This document shows, one piece after another, positions 23,438 through 31,880 of a stretch of 36,578 bases of DNA (within the stretch, counting starts at the first letter, position 1; every line of letters starts with the position of its first letter). The position numbers were made by a program, and so were the translations under genes. Below the pieces are notes generated by a model. The model saw nothing but the letters and a program-made list of their open reading frames with translations. It did not search any database and had not been told where the DNA came from. The DNA comes from Terriglobia bacterium (GTDB lineage Bacteria; Acidobacteriota; Terriglobia; Bryobacterales; Bryobacteraceae), in assembly GCA_003175985.1 (NCBI GenBank), contig PSRJ01000208.1:1-36578 (forward strand). The letters run 5' to 3'.

Positions 23438-24325
23438 ATGTTGCTCGAGTTAGCCAACCCGATCCGCCAGTTCCTCGACTTCTGCCGTGTGGAGAAGAGC
23501 CTGTCGCCCAACTCGCTCTCATCCTATTCCCTGGATCTGCAAAGATTTACAGAATTCTGTGCAGGGCGCTTCGAACTCCCCGGGCATACCTCCCTGGCTG
23601 CTTATCTGGATCATTTGCAGGCTTCCGGGCTGGGTAGCCGCTCGGCGGCCCGGCACGTCACCACTTTACGGAACTTTTTCGGCTACCTGCTGCGGGAAGG
23701 GATCATCCCCACGGATCCTTCCGAGCATCTGAGATCGCCGAAACAGTGGGAGACCATCCCGAAGTTCCTGAATCCGGACCAGATCGAGGTCCTGATCGGC
23801 ACGCCCGACACGTCGCAGCCCAAAGGGCTGCGGGATCGCGCGATGTTCGAATTGCTGTACGCAAGCGGCCTCCGCGTATCGGAACTGTGCCGCCTCGGCC
23901 TGCGCGATCTCAATCTCGATCTCGGTGTACTGCGCACGACAGGCAAGGGCAACAAGCAGCGCCTGGTCCCGGTGGGAAAGAGCGCCGTTCTGGCCGTGCG
24001 CGAGTATTTAGCGAACGGGCGCCCGGCGGTCCTCAAGGGCCGCGCCAGCCGTTATCTCTTCGTGACAGCGCGCGGCACGTTTCTTACGCGCCAGGCCTTT
24101 TGGAAACTCCTGGCAGTACATGCCAGAAAGGCCGGCATCTTTCACGGGATCACACCCCACGTGCTGCGCCACAGTTTTGCCACGCATTTATTGGAAGGAG
24201 GGGCGGACCTGCGTAGCGTGCAGGTCATGCTAGGGCACGCGGATATCTCGACCACCCAGATTTATACCCATGTCATGCGGTCGAGACTTCGCGAAACGGT
24301 CGAGAAGCATCATCCTCGGGCCTAA
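23438..24325 (+). CDS. xerD: Tyrosine recombinase XerD/XerC
   Basis: A 295-residue site-specific recombinase, the usual length for XerD (298 in E. coli), which resolves chromosome dimers at dif near the terminus. The N-terminal SAM-like core-binding domain (NPIRQFLDFCRVEKSLSPNS) is followed by the catalytic domain with R146 (GLRVSEL), Lys of KGNKQRLVPV, H241-x-x-R244 (HVLRHSFATH), His of MLGHADIS and nucleophile Y276 (TQIYTHV). No mobile-element borders or att-like repeats are seen around it, so it is taken as the housekeeping recombinase. Whether it is XerC or XerD cannot be decided without the rest of the genome. No Shine-Dalgarno is evident at the ATG. Confidence 0.92.
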   Translation: MLLELANPIRQFLDFCRVEKSLSPNSLSSYSLDLQRFTEFCAGRFELPGHTSLAAYLDHLQASGLGSRSAARHVTTLRNFFGYLLREGIIPTDPSEHLRSPKQWETIPKFLNPDQIEVLIGTPDTSQPKGLRDRAMFELLYASGLRVSELCRLGLRDLNLDLGVLRTTGKGNKQRLVPVGKSAVLAVREYLANGRPAVLKGRASRYLFVTARGTFLTRQAFWKLLAVHARKAGIFHGITPHVLRHSFATHLLEGGADLRSVQVMLGHADISTTQIYTHVMRSRLRETVEKHHPRA

Positions 24326-24396
24326 GTAGTCATCGGGACGATCCGGACCCGCAAATCGCGGCGTTACTCGAGTGTCCCGAATGAAAGAGCGATCGG

Positions 24397-25710
24397 ATGA
24401 GCGATTACATCTTCATGCTCGAAAACCACTTGAGCACGGAGCAGAGCCGGGCCGTGGAAGAGGTGCAGGCCGCCGCCGCCCAGGCAAACGTGAACCTGTT
24501 TCTGACGGGCGGCGCCATGCGCGACATGCTCGCCGGATTCCGCATCCGCGATCTGGATTTCGTCGTTGAGGGTAACGCGCTCAAGATAGTCAAGGGCGTG
24601 GCGGCGCATGCGGGCAACAAACTGGTAGCCATCGACGAGAATCGCAAATCTGCGGAATTACTGTTTCCCTCGGGAGTGACCGTGCAGATCGCCATGTCGC
24701 GGCAGGAGAAGTACGCCCGGACAGGCGCGAAACCGCAGGTGACGCCGGCCACCATTCAGGAGGATCTCCGTGGGCGCGATTTCACCTGTAACTCGGTGGC
24801 GCTCTCGCTGAACCGGGCATCCCGCGGATTGCTTCTGGACCCCATGAACGGTCTGGCCGATATCGAGCGGCGCGAATTGCGTCTTACGAGTCCCTACGGT
24901 TTTTATGACGATCCGTCGCGGCTGCTGCGGCTCGTACGCTTCCGCGCGCGTTTGGGTTTCGCCATTGAAGAGCGCACGCAAATGCAGGTGGCGAACGCCC
25001 GCGAAGCCGAAGTGGAAAAGCTGATACCGCGGCGGACGCTGGCCGAAGAACTCCTACGCATTGGAGTGGAGGATAACCCCGGCGAAATTGTCCGCGGGCT
25101 CGAGGAGGCCGGTCTGCTCACGCTGTTCTCACCGGCGCTGGCGGGTCCAAAGGTGAACCACGCCGGTCTGGCGAAACTGGAAAAGTCGATCCGGCTCCTG
25201 CCTGATGAAGCCCGTTTCCGAGGCGGCCGCACGGGCCCCTTTCTCTATGTGCTTACAGAGAAGCTCAGCACGAAAGAGAAGCAGGGGTTGGCGAAGTTCA
25301 CCGAGATGCGCAAAAGCGAAGCCGACCTGTGGCTGAAGCTCGAGGCGCGCGCCAAGAAGCTTGAGAACGCGCTCCGCTCGGCGCGCATTCGCAAGGCATC
25401 GCAAGTCTATTTCCTTGTCTTGAACGGGGAACCGGACGAGGTTCTGTTTCTGCTCTACCACACCGCCTTGAAACCCGTGCAAGAGCGGATGCGCAACTAC
25501 TTTCAAAAATACCTGCCCGCGGTTCAGGAGATTACGCCGGAAGAATGGGCTGCCGTGGACGCCAAAGCGGGCGCACGGCGGAATAAAGCACGCGAGGAAT
25601 TCATTGCGAACCGGCTGGACCGGCGGGTTCGCAAACCGGCGCCAGTCCCCGCTCCGCCCCCGGTAATCGAGCAGCCCGCGGCCGTCACCCGGCGACCCGT
25701 TAGTCGCTAA
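24397..25710 (+). CDS. CCA-adding enzyme / poly(A) polymerase-family nucleotidyltransferase
   Basis: A 437-residue class II nucleotidyltransferase. The head motif FLTGGAMRDMLAG (about 35-47) and the metal-binding pair in IRDLDFVVEG (about 49-58) are clear, followed by DLRGRDFTCNSVALSL, FYDDPSRLLRLVRFRARLGF and a neck-like helical region (RRTLAEELLRIGVEDNPGEI). These fit enzymes that add CCA to tRNA or A tails to RNA. The C-terminus lacks a recognisable HD phosphohydrolase motif and ends in a Pro-rich, basic tail. The tRNA-Met in this window encodes its own CCA, so the enzyme here may serve mainly in repair. CCA versus poly(A) activity cannot be told from sequence alone. Confidence 0.88.
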   Translation: MSDYIFMLENHLSTEQSRAVEEVQAAAAQANVNLFLTGGAMRDMLAGFRIRDLDFVVEGNALKIVKGVAAHAGNKLVAIDENRKSAELLFPSGVTVQIAMSRQEKYARTGAKPQVTPATIQEDLRGRDFTCNSVALSLNRASRGLLLDPMNGLADIERRELRLTSPYGFYDDPSRLLRLVRFRARLGFAIEERTQMQVANAREAEVEKLIPRRTLAEELLRIGVEDNPGEIVRGLEEAGLLTLFSPALAGPKVNHAGLAKLEKSIRLLPDEARFRGGRTGPFLYVLTEKLSTKEKQGLAKFTEMRKSEADLWLKLEARAKKLENALRSARIRKASQVYFLVLNGEPDEVLFLLYHTALKPVQERMRNYFQKYLPAVQEITPEEWAAVDAKAGARRNKAREEFIANRLDRRVRKPAPVPAPPPVIEQPAAVTRRPVSR

Positions 25711-25767
25711 TTCCTTAGCACGAGAACTGGCAATCGATCACGATCGGATGATTACTGCCCGGCCGGT

Positions 25768-26211
25768 CTATTGGAAGTTGAGGTTACGGTTGGGAAAGGG
25801 CAACGTACCGCGCCCGTTTGTAACGGCCGCCTGAGAACGATGCTCGCTGGAGAGCCGGGCTGTCCGGAATTCATGCTGGGTCATGCGAATCGCCGCGCGG
25901 CGGCCAGCGGCACGCACCACGCGTCCGGTGACTACCAGTTGCAGGGGCGCGACATTATGCAGTAAGACCGGCCACGAGATCGATAATTCGATGTGGCCTC
26001 CCGCCGGAAGCTGCCGTTCGGACTCGAAGAGAATGCCACCGCTACTCAAGTCCAAAGTGGTCCCCGTTCCAGCGTCCAGCACCCTGCGGCGGCGGATCAG
26101 CTTCCATCGCAAATCGAGAACGATGTCGTAGCGGCGGTCGGTGCGCCGATCGCCCCCGATAGTTTGGGCACCCTCTTGCGGAGGTTCCGGGTCGATACTG
26201 AATGCGCTCAT
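25768..26211 (-). CDS. PilZ-domain protein
   Basis: A 147-residue protein with the cyclic-di-GMP-binding PilZ signature: the R-x3-R switch in DRRTDRRYDI (about residue 22 on) and D-x-S-x2-G in TLDLSSGGILFES. The barrel continues through GGHIELSISWPVLL and LVVTGRVVRAAGRRAAIRM. A short Asn/Arg-rich tail follows. The second messenger probably alters motility, adhesion or transcription through an unknown partner. ATG 26211 is chosen because GGAGAG lies 6 nt upstream; a TTG at 26229 is less likely. It converges with the nucleotidyltransferase gene. Confidence 0.85.
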   Translation of the reverse strand: MSAFSIDPEPPQEGAQTIGGDRRTDRRYDIVLDLRWKLIRRRRVLDAGTGTTLDLSSGGILFESERQLPAGGHIELSISWPVLLHNVAPLQLVVTGRVVRAAGRRAAIRMTQHEFRTARLSSEHRSQAAVTNGRGTLPFPNRNLNFQ

Positions 26212-26284
26212 GGGTGTCTCTCCGGTCAAGAGTCGATTATCCGATTCTTCTGTTCAGAACGACAGTAATGGGGGTACTTTCCTG

Positions 26285-26324
26285 GTACCGCCGGTTCTAA
26301 GGATTTGGTGTGGTTAGGCGGTAC
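26285..26324. repeat. Inverted repeat GTACCGCC / GGCGGTAC upstream of the M16 operon
   Basis: A perfect 8-bp inverted repeat (26285-26292 and 26317-26324, 24 nt apart) lies in the spacer between the divergent PilZ and M16 genes. It could be an operator or a weak hairpin. Confidence 0.3.
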
Positions 26325-26378
26325 TTGCGACCTTGTGCGCCTGATATGCTCAGAAGTGAATCGAGGAGCTTTCTGCCT

Positions 26379-27890
26379 GTGATCGGAATCCGTTTTTGCG
26401 CCCTGATTCTCTTGTGTACGGGCGTGCTACCGGCCCAGATTCTTAAGGAGTTTGAAAAGAAGGTCACTGAATTTACTCTGCCGAATGGACTGCACTTCAT
26501 CGTGGCGGAGCGTCATGAGGCCCCCGTCGTCTCATTCCATACTTATGTGGGCGCAGGATCGGTGGACGATCCTTCCGGTTCCACCGGGATTGCCCACATG
26601 TTTGAACACATGGCGTTTAAAGGCACGGAGACGATCGGCACCACAAACTGGCCGGAGGAGAAAAAGGCGCTGGACGCCATTGAAGCCGCCTACGATCGGC
26701 TGGAGTCCGAACAGAACAAGGGACCCCGCGCCGATTCCGCCAGGATCGCGTCGCTCCGCGATCAGGTCAATACGGCGATCGAGCATGCGCAGACATTTGT
26801 CATGCCGAATGAGTATCCGCGCCTCATTGAAGAGAACGGCGGCGCCGGGCTCAATGCCGGGACTTCTTACGATTCCACCGAGTACTTCTACAGCCTTCCT
26901 TCCAACCGTGCGGAGTTGTGGTTTCTGCTGGAGTCCCAACGCTTTTTGCACCCCGTGTTCCGGGAGTTTTACAAGGAGCGCGACGTGGTGCAGGAAGAGA
27001 ACCGGATGCGTGTGGAGTCGAACCCGCAAGGAAAACTCCTGGAGGATTTCCTGGCGACCGCGTTTGCCGCTCATCCCTACCGGAACCCGGCGGGAGGATG
27101 GCCAAGCGACGTGGCAAACCTGCGGTTGTCTGCTGCCCGGGCGTTCTTCGAAAAGTATTACGTACCGGCCAACATCACGATAGCCATCGTCGGAGACATC
27201 AATCCCACTGAGGCGCGCCGCATGGCCGAGCGATATTTCGGCCCGTTGCCCAAACGGCCGCTGCCGCCCTTGGTGCATACCGAAGAACCATCCCAGCCGG
27301 GGCCGAAAACAGCCATTGTGGATTCTCCCAGTCAGCCGTTGCTCGTCATTGGCTACAAGCGGCCCGACCAGTATGACAAAGACGATCCGGTGTTCGACAT
27401 CATTTCCGAGATCCTCTCCAGCGGCCGCACCGGGCTGATGTACCAGGAGCTGGTTCGTGACAAGAAACTGGCTCTGGCCGCCGAAGCGGGCGCGGAATTT
27501 CCCGATGCCCGGTACCCCAACCTGTTTCTCTTCTTTATCGCCCCGGGGCTGGGACACACAGTGGAGGAGAACCAGAAGGCGCTGGAGGACCTGTTAGAGA
27601 GGTTTAAGTCTCAAACGGTCGACGCGCAAACGCTGGCGCGGGTGAAGACTAAAGCGCGAGCGGGCGTCATTCGCCGCCTCGATAACAACGCGGGACTGGC
27701 CGCTTTGCTGGCCGCCAACTACGCCGCCTACGGCGACTGGAGAAAATTGTTCACGTCTCTCGATGAGTTGGACGCGGTCACAGCGAGCGACGTACAACGC
27801 GTGGCCCGCCAATGCTTCACTACCGAATCGCGAACCGTGGCCTTCACCGTCGAGACGGCAGGCGCAGGGGCGCCGGGGGCACCACAATGA
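26379..27890 (+). CDS. M16B zinc metallopeptidase (catalytic partner)
   Basis: A 503-residue secreted or periplasmic peptidase. GTG 26379 is chosen because a signal peptide (IGIRFCALILLCTGVLPAQ) begins there; earlier in-frame starts (26310 GTG, 26346 ATG) would put a basic, Pro-containing tail before it. The inverted zinc motif H-x2-E-H appears as AHMFEHMAFKG (H73, E76, H77). Between this motif and the downstream NGGAGLNAGTSYDSTEYF block lies an insertion of about 60 residues, helical and charged (EEKKALDAIEAAYDRLESEQ). The C-terminal M16 domain holds YKRPDQYDKDDPVFDIISEI and SGRTGLMYQELVRDKKLALA. Family members cleave peptides in a closed chamber. Confidence 0.93.
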   Translation: MIGIRFCALILLCTGVLPAQILKEFEKKVTEFTLPNGLHFIVAERHEAPVVSFHTYVGAGSVDDPSGSTGIAHMFEHMAFKGTETIGTTNWPEEKKALDAIEAAYDRLESEQNKGPRADSARIASLRDQVNTAIEHAQTFVMPNEYPRLIEENGGAGLNAGTSYDSTEYFYSLPSNRAELWFLLESQRFLHPVFREFYKERDVVQEENRMRVESNPQGKLLEDFLATAFAAHPYRNPAGGWPSDVANLRLSAARAFFEKYYVPANITIAIVGDINPTEARRMAERYFGPLPKRPLPPLVHTEEPSQPGPKTAIVDSPSQPLLVIGYKRPDQYDKDDPVFDIISEILSSGRTGLMYQELVRDKKLALAAEAGAEFPDARYPNLFLFFIAPGLGHTVEENQKALEDLLERFKSQTVDAQTLARVKTKARAGVIRRLDNNAGLAALLAANYAAYGDWRKLFTSLDELDAVTASDVQRVARQCFTTESRTVAFTVETAGAGAPGAPQ

Positions 27891-29362
27891 CGCGCCTGCT
27901 GACTTACTTTACGGTGGCAATCGGCTTATGGGCCCAAGCTCCCGCGACAGTCGCGCCCCGGGCGGCGAGACCCGCGACTCCGTCGGTCAAGGATCTCAAA
28001 TTCCCGCCGCTGCGTGAAATCCGCATTCCCAATGTGGAAACTGTTGTCCTGCCGAATGGTATGCGGCTCTATCTGCTGGAGGATCACGAACTCCCTGTGG
28101 TCAACGGCACTGCCCGCATCCGTACCGGCAATCTGTTCGATCCGCCTGATAAGATCGGCCTGGCGACCGTAACCGGCATGGTGCTACGCACCGGAGGCAC
28201 GCAAAGCAAAACCGGCGACCAGTTGGATCAGGAGTTGGAAAACATCGCGGCCAGCGTGGAGAGCCGGATCGACGAAACCAGCGGAAGCGTCTCCTTCACC
28301 GCCCTCAAGGAAAACACGGACGAAGTATTGGGCGCCTTTCACGACGTGCTCACACAGCCACAGTTCCGGCAGGACAAAATCGATCTGGCCAAGAGCCAGC
28401 TTCGCAGCGGCATAGCGCGGCGTAACGACGATGCGCACGGAGTCGCACAAAGAGAATTCTCGGACATTCTCTACGGCCGCGACACACCTTACGGGTGGCG
28501 CATGGAATACGCCACGGTCGACCGGATCACTCGCGATGATGTGGATGGCTTTTACCGCCGCTACTTTTTCCCGGCGAACGTCATGCTGGCGGTTTGGGGC
28601 GATTTCAATGCTTCCGAGATGAAAAGCAAGCTCGAGGCCCTGTTGGGCGGCTGGAACGTAACCGCGCCGCCCGTGGCGATGTTTCCAGCGGTCCGCGGCC
28701 GTACTGCTGCAGGTGTATACCTGGCCGCGAAGGCCGATGTGACGCAGACGTTTTTCGCGATCGGCCATTTGGGCGGCGTCCTTCGGGACAAGGACTTTCC
28801 AGCGCTCGAAGTAATGTCGGACATTCTGGGAGGCGGATTCCGCAGCCGGCTGTTTCAGCGCGTGCGCACCCGTATGGGGAATGCCTATGAGATAAGCGCC
28901 GATTGGGGCGCGAACTACGATCATCCCGGCCTCTTAGCAATTTCCGGCAGCACGAAATCGGCATCCACCGTGGAAACGATTAAGGCCATTCAAGAGGAAG
29001 TGGAGAAAATGCGGACTGCCGAAGTAAGCGATGACGAGCTGAACACGGCCAAACAGACCGCACTCAATAGTCTTGTGTTCGCATTCGACACTAAAGCCAA
29101 AACCCTGGGCCGGGTCCTTACGTATGAATACTATGGATATCCCAAGGATTTTATCCAACAGTATCAGAAGGCCCTGGCTGCTGTGACCAAAGCCGACGTC
29201 CTTCGAGTAGCCAGGGAACGCTTGCGTCCCGAGACCTTTGTCATCGTTGCGGTGGGGAATCCCAAGGATTTCGGGCAGCCGCTTTCTTCTTTGGGCACTC
29301 CCGTGTCGAACATCGACCTGGCCATACCGCAGGCGCCAACAGCGGGCGTGGGGAGCAAGTAA
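27887..29362 (+). CDS. M16B peptidase-like protein, non-catalytic partner
   Basis: A 491-residue M16 homologue, coupled to the previous gene by an ATGA overlap. The N-terminus has a signal-like segment and an Ala/Pro-rich linker, then IPNVETVVLPNGMRLYLLED as in M16 domains. In place of H-x2-E-H the helix reads GLATVTGMVLRTGG, so zinc ligands are missing. The second M16 domain is intact (RTRMGNAYEISADWGANYDH, GYPKDFIQQYQKALAAVTKA). As in PMP alpha/beta and other two-gene M16B systems, this subunit probably completes the chamber and binds substrate for the upstream catalytic subunit. Confidence 0.92.
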   Translation: MTRLLTYFTVAIGLWAQAPATVAPRAARPATPSVKDLKFPPLREIRIPNVETVVLPNGMRLYLLEDHELPVVNGTARIRTGNLFDPPDKIGLATVTGMVLRTGGTQSKTGDQLDQELENIAASVESRIDETSGSVSFTALKENTDEVLGAFHDVLTQPQFRQDKIDLAKSQLRSGIARRNDDAHGVAQREFSDILYGRDTPYGWRMEYATVDRITRDDVDGFYRRYFFPANVMLAVWGDFNASEMKSKLEALLGGWNVTAPPVAMFPAVRGRTAAGVYLAAKADVTQTFFAIGHLGGVLRDKDFPALEVMSDILGGGFRSRLFQRVRTRMGNAYEISADWGANYDHPGLLAISGSTKSASTVETIKAIQEEVEKMRTAEVSDDELNTAKQTALNSLVFAFDTKAKTLGRVLTYEYYGYPKDFIQQYQKALAAVTKADVLRVARERLRPETFVIVAVGNPKDFGQPLSSLGTPVSNIDLAIPQAPTAGVGSK

Positions 29363-30153
29363 TGATCCGCAGGATCGAATTGGGACTGGTGCTTATTGCT
29401 CTTGCCGCAGCGGGCCGCGCCGAAACCGCCGCCGAACGCGGCAAGCGCGTCGTCCACGATGCCCTTCAGGCTTTAGGCGGCGACGCCTTTCTCAAAATGG
29501 AAGACCGCGTGGAATCGGGCCGCGCGTATTCTTTCTACCGCGAAGAACTTTCCGGCCTCTCGGTTGCGCGGATCTACACCCGCTATATCACCCCCGCTCC
29601 GGGACAGATTGCAGTGCGCGAGCGGCAATCTTTCGGGAAGGATGAATATACTTCCGTGCTCTTCAACGAGAGTGGCGGATGGGAGCTGACTTTCCGCGGG
29701 GCGCGTCCCGTTTCGGACCAGCGGTATGAGGCTTACAAGGACAGTACGCTGCGGAACATCTTCTATATTCTGCGGCAGCGCCTGAACGAGCCGGGGCTCA
29801 CCTTCTACTCGCAGGGAGCGGATATTTCTCAGAACATGCCGGTTGAAGTAGTAGAGATCGCAGACGCCGACAATCGAAGTGTAAGAGTCTATTTCGCGCA
29901 AAGCACGAAACTGCCGCTGCGCCAGGTCTTCCGGCGGCGCAACACCGAAGTCGGCGGCTGGGATGAGGAAGTCACCATGTTTTCGAAATATCGAGACGTG
30001 GCCGGAATGAAGTGGCCATTCGAGATGCGGCGCGACCGTAATGGCGAGAAAACCTACGAAATCTTCTCCGAGTCGGTGGAGATCAACAAGAATTTGAAAG
30101 ACAACCTGTTTACGCTGCCGGCGAGCCTGAAGTTGCTGCCGAAAGCCAAGTGA
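29362..30153 (+). CDS. Secreted LolA-like hypothetical protein
   Basis: A 263-residue exported protein (signal peptide IELGLVLIALAAAGRAE). The mature part starts with a helix (RGKRVVHDALQALGGD) and continues as a half-barrel of strands ending in GMKWPFEMRRDRNGEKTYEI, EINKNLKDNLFTLPASL, the pattern of LolA/LolB- or RseB-like folds with an open hydrophobic groove. The start overlaps the stop of the M16 partner gene by one base (TAATG), so it is translationally coupled. A lipid- or peptide-binding periplasmic role linked to the peptidases is inferred. No specific family is recognised. Confidence 0.72.
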   Translation: MIRRIELGLVLIALAAAGRAETAAERGKRVVHDALQALGGDAFLKMEDRVESGRAYSFYREELSGLSVARIYTRYITPAPGQIAVRERQSFGKDEYTSVLFNESGGWELTFRGARPVSDQRYEAYKDSTLRNIFYILRQRLNEPGLTFYSQGADISQNMPVEVVEIADADNRSVRVYFAQSTKLPLRQVFRRRNTEVGGWDEEVTMFSKYRDVAGMKWPFEMRRDRNGEKTYEIFSESVEINKNLKDNLFTLPASLKLLPKAK

Positions 30154-30155
30154 AC

Positions 30156-30208
30156 CCGGGAAAAGCGCCTTTGGGAGATCGAAAACAAGCTGCTGATGAA
30201 TCTCCCGG
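30156..30208 (+). repeat. Competing short inverted repeats in the acpP leader region
   Basis: GGGAGAT (30173-30179) can pair with ATCTCCC (30200-30206), and CCGGGA (30156-30161) with TCCCGG (30203-30208); the two pairings share bases and exclude each other. Neither is followed by a T run. It may mark the transcript end of the M16 operon. Confidence 0.25.
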
Positions 30209-30310
30209 AGGCTTGAGCCCGAATTTCCCTCGCTCGTTCATGGCAGAATGAGAATATCCGGCAGCAATCGGTGATCCATCGGGCCAGTTTGACGGAAGCC
30301 TTCCCACTAC

Positions 30311-30340
30311 TTGCGCAGGATTCGCGAAGGCAGTTAAAAT
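30311..30340 (+). promoter_or_regulatory. Candidate sigma-70 promoter of acpP
   Basis: TTGCGC (30311-30316) and TAAAAT (30335-30340) are 18 nt apart and lie about 30-60 nt before the acpP start, with GGAGG close to the ATG. The -35 matches four of six consensus bases. Confidence 0.5.
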
Positions 30341-30368
30341 CAACGCGTTTGCACACCCTGGAGGATAA

Positions 30369-30614
30369 ATGGCGAGTTCAGTAGAGCAGAAGGTGAAGCA
30401 GATTATTGTCGAGCAGCTCGGTGTCGACGAAAGCCAGGTCGACAACAACGCGTCGTTCGTGGACGACCTGGGCGCCGATTCTCTCGACATCGTGGAGCTC
30501 GTGATGGCCTTCGAAGAGGCCTTCGAGCTGGAGATTCCCGACGAAGACGCGGAGAAGATCGTCACCGTCAAAGACGCCATCGATTACATCGAGAATAAGA
30601 CTGCCAAGAAATAA
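30369..30614 (+). CDS. acpP: Acyl carrier protein
   Basis: An 81-residue acidic four-helix protein that carries growing acyl chains in fatty-acid synthesis. The phosphopantetheine attachment site is S38 in [19 protein letters not shown], the standard DSL motif, followed by [20 protein letters not shown] typical of AcpP. Its Shine-Dalgarno (GGAGG) lies 4 nt from the ATG. It precedes fabF by 24 nt, the usual acpP-fabF arrangement, and the two are clearly one operon. Confidence 0.97.
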   Translation: MASSVEQKVKQIIVEQLGVDESQVDNNASFVDDLGADSLDIVELVMAFEEAFELEIPDEDAEKIVTVKDAIDYIENKTAKK

Positions 30615-30638
30615 CCGCCTTCTCACAGGGAGATCGTT

Positions 30639-31880
30639 TTGCCGCGACGAGTCGTAGTCACGGGCGTCGGACTGTTGACGCCCTTAGGGAATGGAACCGA
30701 AGCCTCCTGGGAGGGCCTTCGCGCCGGTAGAGTCGGTATCGGCCGGATCACACAGTTTGACGCCACGGATTTTTCCTGCCGCATCGCCGGAGAAGTGAAA
30801 GGCTTCGACCCGGCGAATTACATCGAAAAGAAAGAGATTAAGAAGATGGGGCGCTTCATCCAGTTCGCCATCGCGGCGGCGGAATGTGCCCTGAGCAACT
30901 CGGGATTCAGAATCACTCCTGATAATGCGGAACAGGCTGGGGTGTACATCGGTAGCGGCATTGGCGGGTTCGAGGTGATTGAGCGCGAACACCAGACGTA
31001 CCTCGAACACGGGCCGCGGCGCATCTCCCCTTTTTTCATTCCCGCAACCATCGTGAATCTGGCTTCCGGGCAGGTCTCCATTCGCACGGGTGCTAAGGGT
31101 CCGAATTCGGCGACCGCCACGGCATGCACCACCAGCGCCCACTCCATCGGTGATTCGTTCCGCATCATCCAGCGCGGCGAAGCCGACATGATGATCTGCG
31201 GCGGCACCGAAGCCTGCATCACGCCCATGGGAATCGGCGGATTCGCGGCCATGCGCGCGCTTTCGACAAGGAACGACGCGCCCGAACGCGCTTCGCGGCC
31301 CTGGGACCGCGATCGCGATGGCTTCGTCGTCGGTGAAGGCGCCGGAATTCTCATCCTGGAAGAGTTGCAATCGGCACTCAACCGGAACGCCCGCATACTG
31401 GCGGAACTGGTGGGTTATGGCATGAGCGCCGACGCGTTTCACGTGACCGCCCCGCCGGCCGATGGCGATGGCGCCTACCGTGTAATGCGCAACGCTCTGC
31501 GCGATGCCTCGATTACACCCGGGCAGGTGCAGTACGTGAACGCGCACGGCACATCGACCGAAGTGGGCGATCGCATCGAAACGGAAGCCCTCAAGCGGGC
31601 TTTTGGCGAACATGCCTATAAGCTCGCCATCAGTTCCACGAAGTCCATGACAGGTCATTTATTGGGCGGCGCGGGCGGGTTGGAGGCCGGAATCACGGTT
31701 TTGGCGATACGCGACCAGATCGCCCCGCCCACCATGAACCTGGAAAATCCCGATCCGCTTTGCGACCTCGATTACGTGCCGCATTGTCCGCGCCCCATGA
31801 GAATCGACTACGCCCTGTCGAACAGTTTCGGCTTTGGCGGAACCAATGGCTGCCTCATCTTTAAGCGGTATCAGGAATGA
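30639..31880 (+). CDS. fabF: 3-oxoacyl-ACP synthase II
   Basis: A 413-residue condensing enzyme, matching FabF of E. coli (413). It elongates acyl-ACP with malonyl-ACP. The catalytic triad is C163 (in TATACTTSAHS), H303 (NAHGTST) and H340 (SMTGHLLGGAGG), and the N-terminus RRVVVTGVGLLTPLGN is characteristic. The start is TTG, preceded by GGGAGA at 7 nt; there is no ATG nearby. Its stop overlaps the etfB start in an ATGA junction, tying fatty-acid synthesis to electron-transfer flavoprotein genes in translation. Confidence 0.96.
   Translation: MPRRVVVTGVGLLTPLGNGTEASWEGLRAGRVGIGRITQFDATDFSCRIAGEVKGFDPANYIEKKEIKKMGRFIQFAIAAAECALSNSGFRITPDNAEQAGVYIGSGIGGFEVIEREHQTYLEHGPRRISPFFIPATIVNLASGQVSIRTGAKGPNSATATACTTSAHSIGDSFRIIQRGEADMMICGGTEACITPMGIGGFAAMRALSTRNDAPERASRPWDRDRDGFVVGEGAGILILEELQSALNRNARILAELVGYGMSADAFHVTAPPADGDGAYRVMRNALRDASITPGQVQYVNAHGTSTEVGDRIETEALKRAFGEHAYKLAISSTKSMTGHLLGGAGGLEAGITVLAIRDQIAPPTMNLENPDPLCDLDYVPHCPRPMRIDYALSNSFGFGGTNGCLIFKRYQE

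Noticed and set aside
23438..24325. Integrase of a mobile element
   Set aside because: Length and sequence fit housekeeping Xer; no direct repeats, tRNA junction or cargo genes adjoin it.
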